From NCBI GenBank assembly GCA_963791995.1, contig CAWBUQ010000022.1, forward strand, positions 220,156-284,155: a stretch of 64,000 nucleotides of DNA, written 5' to 3'. Below the pieces are notes generated by a model. That model was not told where the DNA came from, made no database searches, and was given only the letters and a program-made list of their open reading frames with translations. The number at the start of each line of letters is the position of its first letter. Within the stretch, counting starts at the first letter, position 1. This stretch comes from Bog-473 sp963791995. Lineage in GTDB: Bacteria > Actinomycetota > Acidimicrobiia > Acidimicrobiales > RAAP-2. This document shows, one piece after another, positions 46,469 to 54,087 of this stretch. Position numbers and translations under genes: made by a program.

Positions 46469-47317
46469 TCACAGGGAAATCGTGAGCCCTTCTTCCGCGC
46501 CGATGACCGGTACCTGGCCCTCGGCGAATCGGCACAGTGTCCGTTCCACCTCGGTGTCGACCCGATCGGGCCGATGGTGGAACAGCGCCACACGTCGGGC
46601 GCCCGCCCGGCCGCCCAGGCGCACCGCGTACTCCGCCGCGGCGTGGCCGAACGATCCCTCAGTCTCCACCTCCTCGGCGCGCAGATGGGCGTCGTGGATC
46701 AGCAGGTCGACGCCGCGGGCCAGTTCGAGGGCGGCCTCGTGATACTCGCCGAGCCCTTCAGGGCCGGCCCCCAGCGCGGTGGGCTGGTGGTCGGGGATGT
46801 AGGCGATCGCGGTCCGGCTGTCAGCAACGCGGAATCCGACAGTCCGCCCGCCTTTGTGGGGCACGTCCAGAGCGGAGACGGTGAATTGCTCGGCCTCGAA
46901 GGGAACAGCGGGCACGGGCCCGAACGACCACTGGCCCCGGAGCTGGGACGGCGCGATGGGGAAGAACGGGGGCGACATCATCCGGCTCAAGAGCGTCTCC
47001 GCGTCGGGTTGTCCCGCCTCGGCGGGCAGCAGCAGCGTGACGCGGGCATCGGGACGGTCGCCGCTGCGAAAGAAGGGAATGCCCTGCACGTGGTCCCAGT
47101 GCAGATGGCTCAGCAACACCGTGCCCCGGAACGGTTCGTCGCCGAGCAGCTCGGGCAGTCGCCGGAGGCCCGTACCGGCGTCGAGCAGCAGGGTGGGACG
47201 GGGCGGTCCCGGCTCGTCGGCGGACAGCGCGATGCACGAGGTGTGGCCGCCGAACCGGATGTACTCGGAACCCGGCGCTGGTGTCGATCCGCGGGTTCCG
47301 CAGAAGGTGACGCGCAC
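46469..47317 (-). CDS. Metallo-beta-lactamase-fold hydrolase, possible cyclic-nucleotide phosphodiesterase
   Basis: 282 residues from GTG 47317. It starts RVTFCGTRGSTPAPGSEYIR and has the HxHxDH metal motif in LLSHLHWDHVQGIPFF, VPHKGGRTVGFRV, AYIPDHQP and later Asp in LLIHDAHLRAEE plus ALFHHRPDRVD. The GTRGS..PGS opening occurs in MBL proteins linked to cyclic-nucleotide signalling. Here it follows the cNMP-binding gene by 3 bp and is divergent from the cyclase, so a cAMP/cGMP-degrading role is a reasonable inference. A tRNase Z or PhnP-like activity cannot be excluded. Confidence 0.75.
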   Translation of the reverse strand: MRVTFCGTRGSTPAPGSEYIRFGGHTSCIALSADEPGPPRPTLLLDAGTGLRRLPELLGDEPFRGTVLLSHLHWDHVQGIPFFRSGDRPDARVTLLLPAEAGQPDAETLLSRMMSPPFFPIAPSQLRGQWSFGPVPAVPFEAEQFTVSALDVPHKGGRTVGFRVADSRTAIAYIPDHQPTALGAGPEGLGEYHEAALELARGVDLLIHDAHLRAEEVETEGSFGHAAAEYAVRLGGRAGARRVALFHHRPDRVDTEVERTLCRFAEGQVPVIGAEEGLTISL

Positions 47318-47320
47318 GAC

Positions 47321-48343
47321 TCAGTCTCGCGCGAGGTCCTCACGGCGATGGCCCGCCGAAAGCTCCTCCAGGTGCGAGCGGTCGATCAATTCCGCGTCGA
47401 ACAGGGCTACCCGGCACGGGGTCACCGCAATATTGCTCGAAGTGCGACGCCCACCCTCGAGGTGGGCGCGCTCACCGAGGAGCGCGCCAGGGCCGTACTC
47501 TGCGAGCCGCTCGCCGCCGCGCTCGACGCGGACGATGCCGTCGAGGATCAAGAGGACCTCCGTCCCGGACTCACCCTCCTCGAAGAGGGCTGAGCCGGCT
47601 GGAAAGCGCTCGATACGGCGTTTGCCGCCACCCTGCATGAGCTGAGCCGAGAGGAACGTCTCGAGGGCGGACTCGACGGCTGCGACGAGCGCCTCGGAGT
47701 CTTCGTCACCCCACGGGCTGTGCTTGCCGAACGACTTGCGGTACCAGTCCTTGAAGTCGGTGAGCCCGGACTTGTGAGTGAGGCGGTTGTCGCCCCCGTA
47801 CACCCAATGGCGCGGGAAGCGGCTGGCACCCACAAGGGCGTGTTCCGCCCGGCCGTCCGCGTGCAAGGTCAAGGAGAGGGTCGTCCAGACCAGTGGTGCC
47901 TGCCACTGGATGAACGGCTTGCGGCGTACGCGCCGCGGCGCCGGCATACCGGTCCGACCGCCACACGTCTGGACGAAGCGAACCCAGCCGTCCCCGACCT
48001 CGGGATCGCGCCGGATGTCGGGTAGCTGCACGGCTTGAAAGCGGTGCTTCACGGCTCGCAGGTTCACCAGGGTGGAGCCCATCAGCCCGCGACCGAGGTA
48101 CCCGCAGTCGACGATGCGGCCGCCTCCGTCAACGGAGATGAAAGCCCGCAGCTCGTTGGCGAAGCGGAATCGGTCATCGTCGCGGAGCGCTTCGACGTCC
48201 ATGCCCTCGACCGGAGGAGGCACGTCGTAGTGCGTGATGCCCGAGTCGAAGGCAAGCCGCTGGGCTCCTTCGATCGCTTCGCTGGGGATCCATGACAGCG
48301 ACGTCACGAGCCCTTCGTGGCGGGTCAGCGCGTCTGTGCTCAT
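47321..48343 (-). CDS. Cyclic nucleotide-binding domain protein with unknown N-terminal domain
   Basis: 340 residues. The first 220 residues contain EGLVTSLSWIPSEAIEGAQR, FANELRAFISVDGGGRIVDC and GASRFPRHWVYGGDNRLTHK; I do not recognise this domain. The last ~95 residues are a cNMP-binding module: RIERFPAGSALFEEGESGTE, VLLILDGIVRVERGGERLAE and YGPGALLGERAHLEGGRRTS. The phosphate-binding cassette (GALLGERAHLEGGRRTS) keeps the Glu-x2-Leu and Arg-Thr positions, so it should bind cAMP or cGMP. No DNA-binding domain is seen. It is the first gene of the leftward operon (cNMP binder, MBL hydrolase, FAD oxidoreductase, permease). Confidence 0.8.
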   Translation of the reverse strand: MSTDALTRHEGLVTSLSWIPSEAIEGAQRLAFDSGITHYDVPPPVEGMDVEALRDDDRFRFANELRAFISVDGGGRIVDCGYLGRGLMGSTLVNLRAVKHRFQAVQLPDIRRDPEVGDGWVRFVQTCGGRTGMPAPRRVRRKPFIQWQAPLVWTTLSLTLHADGRAEHALVGASRFPRHWVYGGDNRLTHKSGLTDFKDWYRKSFGKHSPWGDEDSEALVAAVESALETFLSAQLMQGGGKRRIERFPAGSALFEEGESGTEVLLILDGIVRVERGGERLAEYGPGALLGERAHLEGGRRTSSNIAVTPCRVALFDAELIDRSHLEELSAGHRREDLARD

Positions 48344-48476
48344 GGTTCCCAGCGTCTACCGGAATGTCCAGGTTGACGAGTGTGGTGACAGGCATGGAGA
48401 GGTGTACCTAGCACCACCGTTGCCAGGAGGGTCCCCACCTGTTCCACCATGCCCGAGTGTGTGAGAACTAGAGGCG

Positions 48477-49838
48477 ATGAGCGACCAGCACGAGGGCGTG
48501 GGGACGATTTCGGTGCTGCTTGCCGACGACAACCTCATCGTTCGCGAAGGAGTACGGGCCCTCATTGAGCGGCACAAGGATCTCCGGATCGTCGGCGTCG
48601 CCGCCGATTACGACGAGGTGGTCCAGGGTGCCAGCGCCCTCGAGCCGCAGGTTCTCGTCACCGATATCCGGATGCCTCCGTCGTTCAATCGTGAGGGGAT
48701 CGACGCAGCCAAGGAGGTGCGCAAGCGCCACCCCGGCACCGGCGTCGTCATCCTCTCGCAGTACGACGACCCCGAATACGCAGTGTCGCTGCTCGCAGAG
48801 GGCTCCGCGGGATACGGGTACCTGCTCAAGGACCACATCGCGCAGGGCGACCAGTTAGTCGATGCCATCCGTGCCGTCGCCACGGGTGGCAACGCACTCG
48901 ACCCGGCAATCGTCGATGCGCTCGTGCGGCCCGTCACCTCGCACGGCGGGCTGTCCCCCGCAGAAGAAGAGCTGCTCGGCATGGTCGCCGAGGGGAAACC
49001 GATCAAGGCCATCGCGGCGTCCAAAGGCCTGCCCCCCGAGGCGGTCGACGCCGAAGTCGAGGCCGTCTTCGTGAAACTCGCCGAAGGGGTATCGGCTGGA
49101 ACCGAGGGCGCGTTGCAGCGCCTGCGTCTGCTGCACAAGGCGATCGTGGACCGGGAGGAACAGGGCGAGACACTCTCACGCCTGCTCCCGGGGGGGCTGG
49201 CGGAGAAGCTCCGACGCGACGGACGCAACATCGGGGAGACCGAGCGGGTCGTCGTGACGGTGCTGATGAGCGACATCCGTTCGTACTCGACGATCGCCGA
49301 GCACGCCGACCCCAGCCAGCTCGCCAGCCAGCTCAATGTGCACCGGGCCGCCATGAACGACGCCATTCTCGGAGAGAACGGCACCGTCATGCAGTTCGTC
49401 GGCGACGCGGTAATGGCGGTCTTCGGCGCACCCTTCGAGCAGCCGGACCACGCCGACAGGGCGGTGATGGCAGCGATCGCCATGCATCAGAAGCAGTCGA
49501 AGATCAATGCCAAATGGGAGACAGAGGGTCTCCCGGCGTTCGGCCTCGGCCTCGGCCTGTCGACCGGCGAGGCCGCCGCGGCGCTGCTCGGCTCCGAAGA
49601 ACGGCTCGAGTACACGCTCGTGGGTGACACCGTGAACATGTCCCAGCGCCTCCAGCAGCTCGCCGATGCGGGCGAGATCGTGGTCTCGCAGGGGACCGTC
49701 GAAGCGTGGGACACCTCCCGAGAGACAAAAGAACTACCCCCCCAGCTCGTGAAAGGACGCGAGACTCCTGTGATCGCATACAAACTGGTGGAGGGCGCAC
49801 CCTCGACGGAGGGGCGCTCCGTAGGAGAAGGAAGCTGA
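48477..49838 (+). CDS. Receiver domain fused to a class III nucleotide cyclase
   Basis: 453 residues. Residues ~8-135 are a response-regulator receiver (SVLLADDNLIVREGVRALIE, VLVTDIRMPPSFN with phosphoacceptor Asp). A linker of about 60 residues (LSPAEEELLGMVAEGKPIKA) looks like a degenerate LuxR HTH. Residues ~255-430 are a class III cyclase: VVVTVLMSDIRSYSTIAE and FVGDAVMAVFGAPFEQPDHA carry both metal Asp, and EYTLVGDTVNMSQRLQQLAD carries the transition-state region. A histidine kinase should therefore control cAMP (or cGMP) production. ABC ATPase begins 1 bp later and a NarL-type kinase follows, the probable cognate kinase. Confidence 0.9.
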   Translation: MSDQHEGVGTISVLLADDNLIVREGVRALIERHKDLRIVGVAADYDEVVQGASALEPQVLVTDIRMPPSFNREGIDAAKEVRKRHPGTGVVILSQYDDPEYAVSLLAEGSAGYGYLLKDHIAQGDQLVDAIRAVATGGNALDPAIVDALVRPVTSHGGLSPAEEELLGMVAEGKPIKAIAASKGLPPEAVDAEVEAVFVKLAEGVSAGTEGALQRLRLLHKAIVDREEQGETLSRLLPGGLAEKLRRDGRNIGETERVVVTVLMSDIRSYSTIAEHADPSQLASQLNVHRAAMNDAILGENGTVMQFVGDAVMAVFGAPFEQPDHADRAVMAAIAMHQKQSKINAKWETEGLPAFGLGLGLSTGEAAAALLGSEERLEYTLVGDTVNMSQRLQQLADAGEIVVSQGTVEAWDTSRETKELPPQLVKGRETPVIAYKLVEGAPSTEGRSVGEGS

Positions 49839-49839
49839 C

Positions 49840-50545
49840 ATGGATGCCTTGATCGTCGACAAGGTTCGCAAGACCTTCGAGGCGGAGAACGCACCCGTGC
49901 GTGCGCTCCGCGGTGCCAACCTGGTCGTACCCTCGGGCGACTTCGTGGCGCTCATGGGACCCTCGGGTTGTGGGAAGTCCACGCTCCTCAACCTCGTGGC
50001 TGGGCTCGATGTCGCCGACGAAGGCACGATCACCGTGGCCGGCGAACTGGTGACCGGGCGCACCGAAGACGAACTGTCGCAATTGCGCCGGCGCCACATC
50101 GGCATCGTGTTCCAGTTCTTCAATCTCCTCGAGGGCATGACAGTGCTCGAGAACGTCGCGCTGCCAGCCGTCATTGCCGGCCGCAAGCGCAAGGCGGCCG
50201 AGACGCGGGCCCGCGACCTGCTCGACCTGCTCGGGATCGGTGACAAAGCGGGGACCGTGCCCGGCATGCTTTCGGGCGGGCAGCGCCAGCGGCTGGCGAT
50301 CGCGCCGCGCACTGGCGAACGAACCCACCCTGCTGTTGGCCGACGAGCCGACAGGCGCGCTCGACTCCGAGGGCGGCCAAGAGGTCATTGAGCTCTTGAG
50401 CCGCCTGCACACTGGAGGCCAGACCATCGTGCTGGTCACGCACGATCCGGGCGTGGCCTCGGTGGCATCGCGGATCGTGCGTATGCGCGACGGCAGGATC
50501 GCGGCAGACGAGGATGCGGAGATCCCCGTCGCGGTCCAGTCCTAG
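49840..50545 (+). CDS. ABC transporter ATPase, LolD/MacB class (one frame break)
   Basis: About 235 residues. Walker A is MGPSGCGKSTLLNLVAGLD, Q-loop VFQFFNLLEGMTVLENVALP, signature LSGGQRQRLAIA, Walker B LLLADEPTGALDSEGGQEV and H-loop VLVTHDPGV. One base is out of frame near 50308 (between RLAIA and RALANEPTLLLADE). The domain is full length and of the class that pairs with FtsX-type permeases. It starts 1 bp after the receiver-cyclase stop. Two permeases of the matching type (42522 and 54088) lie within 8 kb, so the ATPase may serve both. Confidence 0.87.
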
Positions 50546-50557
50546 CGCGACATCACG

Positions 50558-52717
50558 ATGACCGTCGGCGGCGATATGCAGCTCGAAGTGGGCGAAAGCC
50601 CGGTCTTCGCCGCGTCCAGGCCGGGCACCACGACGTTTGGACGCTTTCGGCTGCTCCAGGTCCTGATCCTCGGTCTCACCATCGCGGGAGTCGTCGTCGG
50701 GCTGCGCATCTCCGTTCCCGGTGGCCTTTCTCCGGTCAACTCGGTCGCGTTCGGTTTGACCCTTGCCTGGGCGCTCGTCGGATTCGTCGATGCCCGCGCC
50801 CGGGATCGCGTCGGCTCGGCCGTGTCCCCCTTTCACCTGCTCGCCGGGCTCGACGCGCTGGTCGCAGCGATCGCGCTGGCCGCCGGCCGCAAAGCCGAGA
50901 CGCTGCACGGGTGGAGCGGTGCGCGTGATCTCGCGACGTTGGCGGCGATCGAAGTGACGGCCATCTCGTTCCATTTCCTGCTTGGGTTGCCCGACGGTCA
51001 TCTGCGCGACACAGCTCGGCGCACCGCTGCCGTCGGCGCGTACGTGATCGCGCTTGGCGTGGGGGTCGCGTTCATCGCGGACCATCAGCCCTTCACCCTG
51101 ATTGACGGGGCGACGAGTTGGATCGTGGCGGGGCTCCTCGTGATCGCACCGATGCGCGCCCGCTATCTCGCGTCGATCGGCGCGCAGCGCGAGCGAATGG
51201 ACTGGTTCGGCATCGGCGTGACCCTGGCGGCCACCGTGGCCCTGGTCGTCACGGTGCTGCACCTCCTGGTGGGATGGCCCGGACCTCTGGGCGCCGTCGC
51301 GGCCGGGGCGACCGTACTCGTGCCCATCGGACTCCTGGCCGGCGAGAGCCGCAAGCTCGGTCCGCACGGGAGCCGGGGGCTCGTGCAGGTCCTGGCGGTG
51401 TTCGGCTTCGTCGTCGTGGTCTCCGCCATCTACCTCGTCGTCGTGCTCGGCCTCGGCCACACGCCGAAGACCACGGGCGACAAGGAAGTCCTCGCGCTCT
51501 CCATGGTTGCGTCCGGGGTGGCCGCGGTCATCTTCGTCCCGGTGCGAGAGCGGTTCTTGGAGTCGGCCACGCGTTTCGTGTACGGATCACGCGAGGCGCC
51601 GGACGAGGTCCTGCGAACCTTCGGGAGCAGGCTGACCAGGGCCATCCCGATGGACGAGCTGCTCCTGCAGCTGGCCGAGTCGTTGCGCAAGACGATGAGC
51701 CTCCAGAGTGCGGAGGTCTACACGGGGACGGGCGAGGTCCTCGAGCGTACGGCCAGCGTGCCCGACCTCGGTCCGGACTCCATCGTCGTCTCTCCCCGGG
51801 AGCGCCCCGTGGTGACACGCGCCGGGGTGTCGGGAACTGCCTGGGCGAGCATCTGGTTGCCCACGTTGCTCCGGGAACGGGACGACGAGCAGATCAGGGT
51901 CGCGCCGGTGAGCCACGCGGGGGAGCTCCTGGGACTGATCGTGGTGGAGCGTTCGTCCCTGGCCAGCGCATTCTCCGAGGACGACGACCGGGTGCTCGCC
52001 GACCTGGCCCGCCAAGTCGGCCTGGCCCTTCACAACTCGCAACTCGACACGGCGCTCCAGACCACCCTCGACGAGGTCCGCAAGCAAGCAGACGCCTTGC
52101 GAGAGTCGAGGGCGAGGATCGTGGCCAGCGGCGATGCCGAGCGGCGGCGGGTGGAACGGAACCTGCACGACGGAGCCCAGCAGCACCTCGTCGCGCTTGC
52201 GGTGAATCTCCGCCTGACCAAGGACATCATCGTCGACGACCAGGAAGCGGGCCTCGAGATGCTCGACCAGCTCGCTGGCGAGGTGCAAGAGACGATTCAA
52301 GAACTGCGTGAGCTCGCGCACGGCATCTACCCGCCACTGCTGGTTGACAGCGGCCTGGTCGAGGCACTCCGCGCCGCGGCCAACAGGAACCCGCTCCCGG
52401 TCGAGTTGGTCACCGACGGCATCGGGCGGTACCCCGCAGAGGCCGAGGCCGCCGTCTATTTCTGCTGCCTCGAGGCCCTGCAGAATGCGGCGAAACATGC
52501 TCCGGACGCCCGCGTGGTCGTGCGCCTGTGGGAGGACTCGGGGGGTCTGCTGTTCACCGTCACCGACGACGGGCCCGGCTACGACTCCGAGAAGGCACAA
52601 CGGGGCCATGGCTACATCAACATGGCGGACCGCCTGGGCGCGATCGGTGGCACCGTGCGCTGGGACTCCGAGCCCGGGAAGGGCTCCCAGGTGCGCGGTT
52701 CCGTGCCGCTGGTCTGA
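50558..52717 (+). CDS. Membrane histidine kinase, NarL/HisKA_3 type
   Basis: 719 residues. Nine or ten hydrophobic helices occupy residues ~25-340 (first VLILGLTIAGVVVGLRI, last MVASGVAAVIFVPVRERF). A GAF-like domain follows (around SPRERPVVTRAGVSGTAWAS to LVVERSSLASAF). HisKA_3 has ERRRVERNLHDGAQQHLVAL (phospho-His in NLHDGAQQ), and HATPase has CLEALQNAAKHAPDARVVVR, DDGPGYDSEKAQRGHGYINM and GAIGGTVRWDSEPGKGS. The family phosphorylates NarL/LuxR-type regulators; the receiver-cyclase upstream and two regulators downstream are candidates. ATG 50558 is 12 bp after the ATPase. Confidence 0.88.
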   Translation: MTVGGDMQLEVGESPVFAASRPGTTTFGRFRLLQVLILGLTIAGVVVGLRISVPGGLSPVNSVAFGLTLAWALVGFVDARARDRVGSAVSPFHLLAGLDALVAAIALAAGRKAETLHGWSGARDLATLAAIEVTAISFHFLLGLPDGHLRDTARRTAAVGAYVIALGVGVAFIADHQPFTLIDGATSWIVAGLLVIAPMRARYLASIGAQRERMDWFGIGVTLAATVALVVTVLHLLVGWPGPLGAVAAGATVLVPIGLLAGESRKLGPHGSRGLVQVLAVFGFVVVVSAIYLVVVLGLGHTPKTTGDKEVLALSMVASGVAAVIFVPVRERFLESATRFVYGSREAPDEVLRTFGSRLTRAIPMDELLLQLAESLRKTMSLQSAEVYTGTGEVLERTASVPDLGPDSIVVSPRERPVVTRAGVSGTAWASIWLPTLLRERDDEQIRVAPVSHAGELLGLIVVERSSLASAFSEDDDRVLADLARQVGLALHNSQLDTALQTTLDEVRKQADALRESRARIVASGDAERRRVERNLHDGAQQHLVALAVNLRLTKDIIVDDQEAGLEMLDQLAGEVQETIQELRELAHGIYPPLLVDSGLVEALRAAANRNPLPVELVTDGIGRYPAEAEAAVYFCCLEALQNAAKHAPDARVVVRLWEDSGGLLFTVTDDGPGYDSEKAQRGHGYINMADRLGAIGGTVRWDSEPGKGSQVRGSVPLV

Positions 52718-52778
52718 GCGATCCGCGCACGGCCCCGAGTCGTCCGGTGCAGTCGCGGGGGCAGTCAGACGGGGGCAG

Positions 52779-53180
52779 TCAGACCGAGACGAACTCGTCC
52801 GTGTCTCGCCGCTCCCACAATTGGCGGAGCGTGTCGGTGGCGAGGTGCTCCTTGTTCAGGTACGCCCGGGCGCCGCTGGTCGCCACCTCCGGCGGCAGGT
52901 CGCCGGCGTCATAGGTCGAGCAGAGGATGACCACCACGTCGGGGTGGTGCGACACCATCGTGCGGGTGGCCTCAATCCCGTTCATCTCAGGCATGTTGAT
53001 GTCCATCAGGACGAGCGCCGGGTTCAGCTCTTGCTCCAAGGACACCGCCTCGGTCCCGTTCGCCGCCTCACCCACCAGTTCGAACTCCGTGGCTCGTTTG
53101 AGCACAGCCTTCATCGCCGCTCTGAACGGAGCCTGGTCATCGACGATCAAGACGGGGAGTCGTTCACCCACGCTTTCCAT
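52779..53180 (-). CDS. Stand-alone receiver-domain response regulator
   Basis: 133 residues from ATG 53180: VLIVDDQAPFRAAMKAVLKR, LVLMDINMPEMNGIEATRTM (phosphoacceptor Asp), and a C-terminal SGARAYLNKEHLATDTLRQL with the conserved Lys. No DNA-binding output domain follows, so it acts by phosphate relay or protein contact. It is convergent with the histidine kinase and 60 bp from the LuxR-type regulator gene. It may be a sink or intermediate in the same circuit. Starts further upstream would add an Arg/His-rich lead without support. Confidence 0.82.
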   Translation of the reverse strand: MESVGERLPVLIVDDQAPFRAAMKAVLKRATEFELVGEAANGTEAVSLEQELNPALVLMDINMPEMNGIEATRTMVSHHPDVVVILCSTYDAGDLPPEVATSGARAYLNKEHLATDTLRQLWERRDTDEFVSV

Positions 53181-53238
53181 TGTCGCACGACCGGGACCGG
53201 GGGGGCTGTGGTGGTGCCACGCCTCTGTGGTGGTGGTG

Positions 53239-53913
53239 TCACCCTCCTCCGGGATCACTGAGGTAGACGAGCACCGCCTTGACACGCCGATTTACGTCGC
53301 GCTCCTCGGTCAGGCCGAGCTTGGAAAAGATGGAGTTGGTGTGCTTCTCGACGGCACGCTCGGAGACCTGCAACGAGCTGGCGATCGCGGCATTGCTCTT
53401 GCCCTTGGCCATTTCGCCCAGAATCTCCGATTCACGCGGGGTGAGCCAGGAGAGGTCCGATTTCCGTCGCGAGGATTTCGCCTCGATGAGCTCGTCGACG
53501 ATCTGCGGGTCGATCATGGAGCCGGACTGAGCGACCGTTCGGATGGCCTGCGCCAGCTCGTCGGCTCCGGCGACCTGCTCCTTCAAGAGGTAGGCGCGCC
53601 CAGCTGACCCGGTCTCGAGGAGCGCCAGGGCGTAGGAGGGCGTCTTGTACTGGCTGAGGACGACGACGCCGACTTCGGGCTTGTGCTCGCGGAGCCATGA
53701 TGCGGCTTGGATTCCCTCGTCGGTCCCGGTGGGCGGCATGCGGATGTCGGTCACCACGACGTCGGGCGTGGTCTCCTCAATGAGCTCGAGGAGCTCGGGG
53801 AGGTCGGCGGCTCGGCCGACCAGGTCCAAATCGTCCTCGCCGTCGATGATGCGCGAGATCCCCTCCCGCAGGAGTGCGTTGTCCTCCGCCAGTACCACCC
53901 GAATGCTCGCCAT
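53239..53913 (-). CDS. NarL/LuxR-family response regulator
   Basis: 224 residues from ATG 53913. Receiver domain: IRVVLAEDNALLREGISRII, VVVTDIRMPPTGTDEGIQAA (phosphoacceptor Asp). C-terminal LuxR HTH: SDLSWLTPRESEILGEMAKG, KSNAAIASSLQVSERAVEKH, TNSIFSKLGL. Of the regulators here it is the only one with a clear DNA-binding domain. TACCGT (53923-53928) lies 9 nt before the ATG. It is divergent from the second FtsX permease gene, which it may control. Confidence 0.92.
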   Translation of the reverse strand: MASIRVVLAEDNALLREGISRIIDGEDDLDLVGRAADLPELLELIEETTPDVVVTDIRMPPTGTDEGIQAASWLREHKPEVGVVVLSQYKTPSYALALLETGSAGRAYLLKEQVAGADELAQAIRTVAQSGSMIDPQIVDELIEAKSSRRKSDLSWLTPRESEILGEMAKGKSNAAIASSLQVSERAVEKHTNSIFSKLGLTEERDVNRRVKAVLVYLSDPGGG

Positions 53914-53922
53914 GCGGCACGT

Positions 53923-53928
53923 ACGGTA
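53923..53928 (-). promoter_or_regulatory. Candidate -10 (TACCGT) for the LuxR-type regulator
   Basis: On the minus strand TACCGT fits TANNNT with 9 nt to ATG 53913. The 174-bp gap to the divergent permease would be shared by both promoters. Confidence 0.38.
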
Positions 53929-54087
53929 GCGCGAAGGACGGAAGCTGCCCAGGTCAGCGCCCTCCTGACCCGGTCGCAGGCGTGGTGGTGGCACCCCCGC
54001 CAGGGTCCTGGTGGCACCCTTGGCCGGCCGGGCACCGTCGGGGACACTGAAACCGGTGCAGCGGACCCCCTTGAGAGAATCGGTGCC

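Noticed and set aside
44467..46593. Oxidoreductase-permease fusion protein
   Set aside because: The joint lies at an ATGA overlap and a further frame break follows within 400 bp; two separate genes with an indel explain it better.
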